From: Planctomycetaceae bacterium
GTDB lineage: Bacteria > Planctomycetota > Planctomycetia > Pirellulales > UBA1268
NCBI GenBank assembly: GCA_003509235.1
Contig: DONH01000052.1
Coordinates: 1 to 5,459 of the forward strand
Length of the DNA: 5,459 nt
Direction: 5' to 3'
Shown here one piece after another: positions 1 to 4,988 of the stretch. Under the pieces are notes generated by a model that worked only from the letters and a program-made list of their open reading frames with translations, was not told the origin of the DNA and did no database searches. Made by a program: the position numbers and the translations under genes. The stretch's first letter is position 1; the number at the start of each line of letters is the position of its first letter.

Positions 1-41
1 TACAGGAGACTGAATCCTACGTCACTGGTCGGTTCGGATAA
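1..41 (+). CDS. pstB: Phosphate ABC transporter ATP-binding protein PstB, C-terminal end (partial)
   Basis: Reading from base 3, the window opens in the last 12 codons of a gene, QETESYVTGRFG, closed by TAA at 39-41. This matches the characteristic PstB tail (the E. coli protein ends in a TEDYITGRYG-type sequence). PstB is the cytoplasmic ATPase subunit of the high-affinity PstSCAB phosphate importer. The fragment is too short to show any catalytic motif, so the call rests on the tail plus the phoU gene 42 bases downstream on the same strand, which is the classical pstB-phoU order. The rest of the gene lies left of the window. Confidence 0.85.
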   Translation, partial: QETESYVTGRFG

Positions 42-83
42 TTTACAGAAACATTTAACACTACCCGGCTGGGTTGTTCCGTC

Positions 84-752
84 ATGACACGTCACATTGA
101 ACATCAGATTGCCCAACTCAAAGATTCAATTCTCCGCTTTGGAACAATTGTTGAAGAATCCATTAGTCGTTCTAATATTGCGCTTTTCAAACAAGATATA
201 GCCCTTGCCCAAAGAGTGATTGCAAATGACGCAGAGATCGATCGTCTTGAGGTCGAATTGGAAGAAGAGTGTCTGAAAGTCCTTGCGTTATATCAACCCG
301 TAGCGGCTGATCTACGGTTTGTTGTTGCAGCATTAAAAATCAACAACGACTTGGAAAGAATTGGGGATCTTGCGAGCAACATTGCAAAAACTGTCTCTCA
401 ACTCACAACCACAGGCCCGTTCAAGCTACCTGAAGAAATTTCTAGTATGGCCGAGCAGGCCGAAGAGATGGTGAAAAACAGCCTCGATGCTGTGGTGAAG
501 GCCGATCCAGACTTAGCAAGACGGGTACGAGAAGAAGACGATGAAGTTGATGCTGGTCGACAGGCAGTTCGCAAATTAGTCATACAGCAAATTCAGAAAA
601 ATCCAGAAAAAGTGGAAAGCCTGCTTCAAATTAATTCTGTATCGAAACATCTTGAGCGGATAGCCGATATGGCAACGAATATTGCAGAGGATGTTATTTA
701 TATGGTTGAAGGAGAAATTGTTCGTCACCGACGCAGAGATGACATGAAGTAA
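84..752 (+). CDS. phoU: Phosphate signalling regulator PhoU
   Basis: This 222-residue all-helical protein is close to the usual PhoU length. PhoU links the Pst transporter to the PhoR/PhoB-type sensor system, keeps the Pho response off when phosphate is plentiful, and acts at the inner face of the membrane. The family's tandem duplication of a three-helix bundle is plain. The first repeat has LALYQPVAADLRFVVAALK (about 67-85) followed by ERIGDLASNIA (91-101). The second has INSVSKHLERIADMATNIA (183-201). The metal-cluster motifs ExxxD fall at E91/D95 and E191/D195, exactly 100 residues apart, with N99 and N199 also matched. The ATG at 84 gives the normal N-terminus (TRHIEHQIAQLKDSI), although only a weak G-rich sequence precedes it. 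The gene follows pstB by 42 bases and is probably in its operon. No phoB or phoR is visible. The downstream gene converges, with 38 bases between the stop codons. Confidence 0.96.
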   Translation: MTRHIEHQIAQLKDSILRFGTIVEESISRSNIALFKQDIALAQRVIANDAEIDRLEVELEEECLKVLALYQPVAADLRFVVAALKINNDLERIGDLASNIAKTVSQLTTTGPFKLPEEISSMAEQAEEMVKNSLDAVVKADPDLARRVREEDDEVDAGRQAVRKLVIQQIQKNPEKVESLLQINSVSKHLERIADMATNIAEDVIYMVEGEIVRHRRRDDMK

Positions 753-790
753 ACATAACACGTATTTTTCTCTATCGTGCAGTGTGGTAT

Positions 791-1027
791 TCAATCCTCT
801 TTTGAAGTCATCACCAACAGCGAAACAATTCTATTCACAAGTGGAGACACAATCATAATTGTCGGCCAGGCAATAATCCATGAAATCCCCCACGCCTTGA
901 ACCAATCTATAACAACTCCGGGCCTGATGCCGACATGAAGCAGAGTTATCACCAGTGACATGAGACCAGACATCAGAACAGACATCACAAAAGAAAACAC
1001 AAGCCCATAAAATTTTTTTGGAAACAT
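791..1027 (-). CDS. Small two-helix membrane protein, DUF2798 family
   Basis: This is a 78-residue hydrophobic protein. It has two predicted membrane segments, roughly residues 7-30 (rich in Phe, Met, Ser and Leu) and 44-66 (from WFKAWGISW to SPLVNR). The N-terminus is short and basic (MFPKK) and the tail is polar (TSKED). The pattern of MSxxMS repeats in helix 1, followed by W-x-x-AW...P and a SPLVNRIV-like end, is typical of the DUF2798 family, whose function is unknown. The ATG is preceded by a partial Shine-Dalgarno-like sequence (GGCAGG, about 3 bases upstream). The gene lies 85 bases downstream of selO on the same strand and could be its last co-transcribed partner. It converges with phoU. 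The family assignment is from recognised pattern only. The membrane topology is clear from composition. Confidence 0.8.
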   Translation of the reverse strand: MFPKKFYGLVFSFVMSVLMSGLMSLVITLLHVGIRPGVVIDWFKAWGISWIIAWPTIMIVSPLVNRIVSLLVMTSKED

Positions 1028-1112
1028 ACGCCTGCCTGAAGACTTAATTTGGGTGACTCAATAAATCCTAATTGGGATTTTCTCAAAATGACAAGGTGAC
1101 GTTTAACAACCA

Positions 1113-2588
1113 CTACGTCCCGCAAAACGTACAGTACGGCTGGCTTCCGGGTAACGCCCCTTTTTGATACGGCTCATTTTCTTTTGTTTTTAAAAAAGGT
1201 GATTTGAGTACCTCAAGCAAACGATGTGTTGGCTCAAGGTCTCCTGATTCTGCCGCGACAAGGGCTTCTTCAACTTTCAAATTTCTCGGGATAATCACTG
1301 GGTTCACTGCTCGCATCCGTTTGGCACCATCTTCTACAGAACCAGGCTCCCGAGCGATCCGTTGCGACCATCGCTCGATCCAATCACTCAATCCGGCAAC
1401 CTTGGAAATCTCTGGATCTACCTCAGATTGCTCGAGTCTATTAGCTAATGTGACGAATGTTTCCGTGAAATCTAATTGGGACTCTTCCATGATTTTGAGT
1501 AAGTCGCTGTAGATGAAAGAGTCTTCTTTCTCCAGAGTTGTAAGACCAAGCTTTGCATTTGCGCCAATCTGAAAATACTTCTCATAGCACGAGGGGAACG
1601 TTTCCAGAATTTCAACAAACTTTCCAACCGCGTCCTCTGGATTTCCCGGCACTACCTGCACGAGGCTTTCTGCTAACCGTGCCAAGTTCCACTGGGTAAT
1701 CGATGGCTGGTTCTGGAAGGCATATCGACCTTGATGATCGATTGAGCTAAACACCGTCTCCGGATGATAGACATCAAGAAATGCACAAGGCCCATAATCG
1801 ATGGTTTCGCCAGCAATCGAAACGTTGTCAGTATTCATTACACCATGCACAAAACCGACAAGCATCCACCGCGACACCAGATCTGCCTGTCGATCAAGCA
1901 CCGCCTGAAAAAACGCAAAGGGCAAATCATCTGAGTTCCGTAAGTCTGGATAATGCCGATCAACTGTGTAAGCAAGCAGCTGTGAGAGATTCTCCTTATC
2001 ACCCAATGCGGCAGCATATTGGAATGTACCAACACGAATATGACTCTTTGCTATCCTTGTCAGAATTGCTCCTGGCAATGGAGTACTTCTCAATACGCTT
2101 TCACCAGTCGCTGTAACCGACAAGCTTCGTGTCGTTGGTATACCTAACGACTCCATGCCTTCACTGATGATGTATTCTCGGATCATTGGACCGAGTGCTG
2201 CTCGACCATCACCACTGCGCGAATAAGGTGTACGGCCCGATCCCTTGAGTTGAACATCTACTCGTTGCTTGTCAGGAGTCAGATGCTCACCGAGCAAAAT
2301 GGCCCGGCCATCACCGAGATTCGTAAAGTGCCCAAACTGATGCCCGGCATATGCCTGAGCTATTGGTATTGCCCCAGACGGTGTTTCATTGCCTGCAAAG
2401 ATCTGCGGACCGTCTAAACGAAGAATCTCGATATTGAGGCCAAGATCCTTGGCCACCGTTTCGTTCAAAAGAATCTGCCCAGCATGTCGTACCGGCTCGG
2501 GCTTTGTAGGAGAGAAGAAAACTTCTGGAAGGTGTGCAAAAGAATTATCAAAGCACCATCCTGCATCAGACTTTTTTTTTATCGACAC
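1113..2588 (-). CDS. selO: Protein adenylyltransferase SelO (YdiU/UPF0061 family)
   Basis: This 491-residue protein is full length for bacterial SelO, a pseudokinase-fold enzyme that binds ATP in flipped orientation and transfers AMP to Ser, Thr or Tyr of target proteins. Family work links it to redox-stress control and protein S-glutathionylation. Motifs in order are AGHQFGHFTNLGDGR (81-95), QLKGSGRTPYSRSGDGRAAL (113-132), REYIISEGMESLGIPTTRSL (137-156), VGFVHGVMNTDN (244-255), IDYGPCAFLD (263-272), then DHQGRYAFQNQPSITQWNLA (284-303). The residues matching the Pseudomonas syringae active site, all shifted by two, are present: R95, K115, E138, R178, D254, N255 and D264. The start is GTG; an in-frame TAA four codons upstream leaves no earlier ATG or GTG, and the ribosome site is weak (AAGAAAA). 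Codons 3-6 contain a run of nine A. The C-terminus is PYCTFCGT, with Cys where animal SelO carries selenocysteine. The gene sits between two small genes on the same strand. Confidence 0.96.
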   Translation of the reverse strand: MSIKKKSDAGWCFDNSFAHLPEVFFSPTKPEPVRHAGQILLNETVAKDLGLNIEILRLDGPQIFAGNETPSGAIPIAQAYAGHQFGHFTNLGDGRAILLGEHLTPDKQRVDVQLKGSGRTPYSRSGDGRAALGPMIREYIISEGMESLGIPTTRSLSVTATGESVLRSTPLPGAILTRIAKSHIRVGTFQYAAALGDKENLSQLLAYTVDRHYPDLRNSDDLPFAFFQAVLDRQADLVSRWMLVGFVHGVMNTDNVSIAGETIDYGPCAFLDVYHPETVFSSIDHQGRYAFQNQPSITQWNLARLAESLVQVVPGNPEDAVGKFVEILETFPSCYEKYFQIGANAKLGLTTLEKEDSFIYSDLLKIMEESQLDFTETFVTLANRLEQSEVDPEISKVAGLSDWIERWSQRIAREPGSVEDGAKRMRAVNPVIIPRNLKVEEALVAAESGDLEPTHRLLEVLKSPFLKTKENEPYQKGALPGSQPYCTFCGT

Positions 2589-2722
2589 AATATTTTCTTA
2601 AAACAATGAGTTACAAAAGGAACGAATGATGCTCCCTGACCAAGATTTGAGGCCTGAGGAGGAGTTGAAGCTTCTGTCGTGTTATTCTGGTCTAAAAGGG
2701 ATCAAAAAATCCACCAATTCGA

Positions 2723-2938
2723 TTATTCATCCAAAAACTCAAAACGTGCCTTGGGCTCACCAGATATCTCAACCGTTTCCAAAAACATTGCCAGGGGTCG
2801 AACCCAGAGCCCTCGATCTCCATAATCGGCTCGATACACAACAAGTTTTTCAAGGGTTTCGCTATGTGAAGCAACACCAAGTACGACGTAGTGATTTCCC
2901 TTGTAGTGTCGATAGCGGCCACATTTCAAGTCGTACAT
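2723..2938 (-). CDS. Small conserved protein, DUF1653 family
   Basis: This is a 71-residue protein that matches the DUF1653 family along nearly its whole length. It opens with a GRYRHYKGNHYVVLGVA block (about 7-23), continues with HSETLEKLVVYRADYG (24-39) and RGLWVRPLAMFLETVE (42-57), and ends in FEFLDE. The family is a small beta-rich domain of unknown biochemical function, often encoded as a stand-alone cytosolic protein. I chose the ATG at 2938, giving MYDLKCGRYRHYKG, because family members usually begin just before the GRYRHYKG block. A TTG at 2950 would add four residues but has AAGG directly abutting it, which is poor spacing. The gene lies 134 bases upstream of selO on the same strand, so co-transcription is possible but not shown. 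It diverges from the cyclotransferase-like gene at 3159. Confidence 0.88.
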   Translation of the reverse strand: MYDLKCGRYRHYKGNHYVVLGVASHSETLEKLVVYRADYGDRGLWVRPLAMFLETVEISGEPKARFEFLDE

Positions 2939-2983
2939 TGTCTTCGCCAACCTTACACTACACTTCGAACGAGAGGAGCATAC

Positions 2984-3002
2984 TTGACTGAATTCAAGTC
3001 AA
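2984..3002. repeat. Short palindrome TTGACT-N7-AGTCAA
   Basis: This is a perfect 6-base inverted repeat around a 7-base centre that contains GAATTC. Each arm also reads as a sigma-70 -35 box (TTGACT), one on each strand. It is in the divergent intergenic region, so it could be an operator for a dimeric regulator or simply a paired -35 region. A 6-base arm is short enough to occur by chance. Confidence 0.35.
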
Positions 3003-3011
3003 AGACATACT
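2984..3011 (+). promoter_or_regulatory. Possible sigma-70 promoter for the cyclotransferase-like gene
   Basis: The -35 is TTGACT (2984-2989), the spacer is 16 bases, and the -10 is CATACT (3006-3011). The -35 matches the consensus at five of six positions and the -10 at four. It would leave a leader of about 140 bases before the ATG at 3159, which is long for such a gene, so this is only a candidate. Confidence 0.25.
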
Positions 3012-3158
3012 CCAGAAAAAGCCATCCAAGCAACTCTATTTCTACCACAGAGAGTCAGAGGATATTGAGTTGCTCTGCAGAAGCAGTTGATTTAATAAAG
3101 TCCCGATATGAATACATCCTCCTAGCGTAGTCTTAGCGCTCTTTTCATTTGATACAAG

Positions 3159-3557
3159 ATGATGCCTCAACACCTTTTTGTTTATGGGACACTTCGGCCA
3201 CAATTAGCACGTGGTGAAACACAAGCCCTTATTGCCGCGCTTCAAATAGTTGGATCGGCTACTGTTCAGGGCAAGTTATATGACTTTGGTGCGTATCCTG
3301 GGGTTACAAATGGAAAGGGACTTGTGTTCGGAGACCTCCTCCTTCTTAGCAGCGATGAACAACTACGTCTTCTGGATGCGTATGAGGAGTGCAACGGCAG
3401 TTCACCCCTCTTTATTCGTTCAATTACCTCTGCTCGAATATCTGCTGGCACGTCGATTGCTGCTTGGATCTACCTGTTTTGTGGTCGAGCAGAGACCGGC
3501 GTGTTGATTGCGAGTGGCGATTACCAACAGTACATGCGAAGCCAATTCAGCAACTGA
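3159..3557 (+). CDS. Gamma-glutamylcyclotransferase-fold (GGCT/AIG2-like) family protein
   Basis: This 132-residue protein has the GGCT fold. The nucleotide-loop-like start LFVYGTLR (6-13) is the family hallmark. It is followed by GKLYDFGAYPGV (38-49), GLVFGDLLLL (54-63), LLDAYEECNG (71-80) with E76 as the likely catalytic glutamate, and the closing strand AAWIYLF (101-107). Characterised relatives split gamma-glutamyl peptides, glutathione or gamma-glutamyl-amines with release of 5-oxoproline, but many bacterial members have no proven substrate, so the exact reaction is open. Two ATG codons are adjacent (3159 and 3162) and neither has a good ribosome site; starting at the second would remove one residue. 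The gene stands alone between a divergent DUF1653 gene and the control region of the glutamine synthetase gene. Its link to glutamate or glutamine metabolism is suggestive only. Confidence 0.88.
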   Translation: MMPQHLFVYGTLRPQLARGETQALIAALQIVGSATVQGKLYDFGAYPGVTNGKGLVFGDLLLLSSDEQLRLLDAYEECNGSSPLFIRSITSARISAGTSIAAWIYLFCGRAETGVLIASGDYQQYMRSQFSN

Positions 3558-3585
3558 TTCCATCCAACTCCTTATAGAATGAGAT

Positions 3586-3604
3586 AAGATTTGCTATCTT
3601 TTTT
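3586..3604 (+). terminator. Weak candidate intrinsic terminator after the cyclotransferase-like gene
   Basis: AAGAT-TTGCT-ATCTT forms a 5-base-pair, AT-rich stem (3586-3600), and its 3' end runs into six consecutive T (3599-3604). It lies 29 bases past the stop codon. The T tract and position fit a terminator, but the stem has a single GC pair, so efficiency is doubtful. Confidence 0.35.
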
Positions 3605-3642
3605 AGCAATGGACTCAAGGAATGCCAACTTTTCGGGCGTCC

Positions 3643-3659
3643 AGCACAGGTGAGTTGCA
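3643..3659. promoter_or_regulatory. Possible NtrC-type enhancer site
   Basis: AGCACAGGTGAGTTGCA has the layout GCAC-N7-TTGC. The NtrC (NRI) site seen at enterobacterial glnA is GCAC-N7-GTGC, so seven of the eight core bases match. Its centre is about 77 bases upstream of the start point predicted from the -24/-12 promoter, a position from which an enhancer-binding activator could act. It is a single imperfect site, and no ntrC gene is in the window. Confidence 0.4.
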
Positions 3660-3701
3660 GAAGGAAGCCCAGTTTTTAAAATAAGTCCTTATGTTTCCGG
3701 A

Positions 3702-3717
3702 TGGCATGTCATTTGCT
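3702..3717 (+). promoter_or_regulatory. Sigma-54 (RpoN) -24/-12 promoter of the glutamine synthetase gene
   Basis: TGGCATG-N4-TTGCT matches the sigma-54 consensus TGGCACG-N4-TTGCW at all defined positions but one (T for C at the sixth base). The invariant GG (3703-3704) and GC (3715-3716) have exactly the required spacing. It would start transcription near 3728. Sigma-54 with NtrC control is established for rhizobial GSII genes (glnII), which makes the location meaningful. Confidence 0.65.
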
Positions 3718-3892
3718 GCTTTACTGTTTTGGTCTGTGACCATTTTCGACACCGAACAGGCGGCTGCATCCAAACGGAACTCCTCGGCTATTCTCGGCCC
3801 TGCCGGAGATGCAGATCGATGTCGCGTCGTCCTGCAGTCGACAGGCTTCAATGTTTTCTCATCCCCCTCAAAACTAAGGACGAACTTCAGTT

Positions 3893-4918
3893 ATGAGCAC
3901 GAAATCCAAACTGGAATACATCTGGCTTGATGGTTATAAGCCAACGCAAAGCCTTCGATCGAAGACTCGGATTGAGTCAGATTTTGGTGGCACTCTTGAA
4001 GAGTGCCCAATGTGGTCTTTTGATGGCAGTAGCACTGAACAGGCAACTGGCGGTGATTCTGACTGTCTTTTAAAACCAGTAGCCGTTTTCCCAGATCCGG
4101 GCCGAAAGAATGGATACCTCGTCATGACCGAGGTGCTCAATGCTGATGGCTCACCTCACGAGTCGAATGGCCGGGCGACCATTGAGGAGGATGACGAAGA
4201 CTTCTGGTTTGGTTTTGAGCAAGAGTACTTCCTGTGGTGTACAGCGAACAATAACCCACCAGGGTTTCCACTCGGGGGTTATCCTGCTCCGCAGGGGCCA
4301 TACTACTGTTCCGTCGGTGCATCGAATGCCCACGGCAGAGACTGTGTCGATGAACACCTTGACGCCTGCCTTGAAGCCGGAATCAACGTTGAAGGAATCA
4401 ACGCTGAAGTAGCTGCTGGCCAATGGGAATTCCAGGTTTTTGCCAAGGGTGCGAAACGGGCTGGTGATGAAATATGGGTTGCTCGGTACCTGCTTGAACG
4501 CATTGGCGAAAAATATGGCTATGCAATTGATTGGCATCCGAAACCACTTGGCAAAACTGACTGGAATGGGTCTGGTATGCATGCAAACTTCTCAAATGAA
4601 TTGATGCGTACATGTGGTGATAAAGAAGTCTTCACCACTATTTGTGAAGGTTTTGGTGGTGTTGTTGAACGGCATATTTCCGTTTATGGTGCCGACAACG
4701 ACCAACGCTTGACCGGTCAACACGAGACGCAAAGCATTGACCAGTTTAGTTACGGTGTTTCTGACCGTGGTGCATCCATTCGTATTCCCGTTGGCACGAT
4801 TGATGATGGCTGGAAAGGCCGTCTTGAAGATCGCCGACCTGCTTCGAATGCTGACCCTTACAAGGTCGCTGCTGCAATTATCAAGACTGTCAAAGGTGCT
4901 GCCGGAGCTGCAGTCTGA
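3893..4918 (+). CDS. glnII: Glutamine synthetase, eukaryotic-type (GSII)
   Basis: The 341-residue length is typical of GSII (beta-type) and much shorter than the about 470 residues of GSI. The enzyme condenses glutamate and ammonia to glutamine with ATP in the cytosol and forms a ring-stacked decamer. The N-terminal beta-grasp domain includes KLEYIWLDGY (6-15) and the WSFDGSST block (41-48). The catalytic domain shows FWFGFEQEYFLW (104-115) with metal ligands E109 and E111, GASNAHGRD (142-150), INAEVAAGQWEFQV (169-182) with E172 and E179, WNGSGMHANFS (224-234) with H230, the QRLTGQHET segment (271-279), GASIRIP (293-299), and LEDRRPASNADPY (311-323) with E312 and R314/R315. The GSI adenylylation loop is absent, as in all GSII, so control is probably transcriptional. 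The ATG at 3893 has AAGGA about 12 bases upstream, a rather long spacing. A sigma-54 promoter precedes the gene and a strong terminator follows it, so it appears monocistronic. Confidence 0.96.
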   Translation: MSTKSKLEYIWLDGYKPTQSLRSKTRIESDFGGTLEECPMWSFDGSSTEQATGGDSDCLLKPVAVFPDPGRKNGYLVMTEVLNADGSPHESNGRATIEEDDEDFWFGFEQEYFLWCTANNNPPGFPLGGYPAPQGPYYCSVGASNAHGRDCVDEHLDACLEAGINVEGINAEVAAGQWEFQVFAKGAKRAGDEIWVARYLLERIGEKYGYAIDWHPKPLGKTDWNGSGMHANFSNELMRTCGDKEVFTTICEGFGGVVERHISVYGADNDQRLTGQHETQSIDQFSYGVSDRGASIRIPVGTIDDGWKGRLEDRRPASNADPYKVAAAIIKTVKGAAGAAV

Positions 4919-4945
4919 CTCTCAAGACATTTTGTTTCACACGAT

Positions 4946-4987
4946 AAAGGGTCTTCCGGAAATTTATTTCGGGAGACCCTTTCTTTT
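4946..4987 (+). terminator. Strong intrinsic terminator of the glutamine synthetase gene
   Basis: AAAGGGTCT (4946-4954) pairs perfectly with AGACCCTTT (4974-4982). The stem extends inward through TCCGGAA against TTCGGG-type pairs to about 16 pairs with two G-T wobbles and a loop of about 5 bases, then continues into TTTCTTTT. It starts 28 bases after the TGA. On the other strand it lies only 6 bases beyond the kinase stop codon but lacks a good T tract there, so it may also slow transcription of the convergent kinase gene without being an ideal terminator for it. Confidence 0.88.
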
Positions 4988-4988
4988 A

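Larger units (their letters stand above)
2939..3158. other. Divergent intergenic region without a convincing gene
   Basis: These 220 bases lie between two genes that point away from each other, so promoters for both should be here. I see a short palindrome at 2984-3002 and a possible plus-strand promoter overlapping it. An open frame at 2891-3130 (plus, 79 codons) crosses most of the region, but it starts inside the antisense of the DUF1653 gene, and its translation shows no family resemblance, no clear ribosome site and a low-complexity Ser/Arg-rich composition. I do not call it a gene. Confidence 0.5.
3605..3892 (+). promoter_or_regulatory. Noncoding control region and leader of the glutamine synthetase gene
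   Basis: The full gap between genes is 335 bases (3558-3892). After the weak terminator it holds, in order, a dyad with NtrC-site geometry (3643-3659), an AT-rich stretch (about 3671-3690), a -24/-12 promoter (3702-3717) and a leader of about 165 bases. Within the leader, CTGCATC (3764-3770) and GATGCAG (3808-3814) can pair perfectly over seven bases. Open frames here (plus 3691-3930, minus 3615-3851) have translations with no protein-like character, and the plus one overlaps the glutamine synthetase start. I read the region as regulatory. Confidence 0.6.

Noticed and set aside
759..779. CACG...CGTG hairpin between phoU and the DUF2798 gene as a bidirectional terminator
   Set aside because: Only four perfect pairs with a long loop, and no T tract follows on either strand.
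1063..1080. AAATCC-N6-GGATTT inverted repeat between selO and the DUF2798 gene as a terminator
   Set aside because: The stem is six pairs and AT-rich, and no T run follows it in the minus-strand direction. A possible -35 (TTGAGA) nearby also lacks a convincing -10.
1781..2116. Plus-strand 111-codon frame inside selO
   Set aside because: It is antisense to conserved SelO motifs, with no protein-like features or ribosome site of note.
2939..2950. TTG start at 2950 giving a 75-residue DUF1653 protein
   Set aside because: The AAGG sequence touches the TTG with no spacing, and family proteins usually start just before the GRYRHYKG block, which fits the ATG at 2938.
3615..3851. Minus-strand 78-codon frame in the glutamine synthetase control region
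   Set aside because: Its composition is random-looking, it has no recognised motif, and the region is better explained as promoter and leader.
3728..3892. Glutamine riboswitch (glnA-type) in the leader
   Set aside because: I could not find the conserved core of that RNA class. Only a generic 7-base stem is visible.
3691..3930. Plus-strand 79-codon frame upstream of and overlapping the glutamine synthetase start
   Set aside because: It covers the -24/-12 promoter, has no family resemblance, and runs into the start of a certain gene in another frame.
4151..4582. Minus-strand 143-codon frame inside the glutamine synthetase gene
   Set aside because: It is a shadow of a fully supported coding sequence, and its translation matches no family I recognise.
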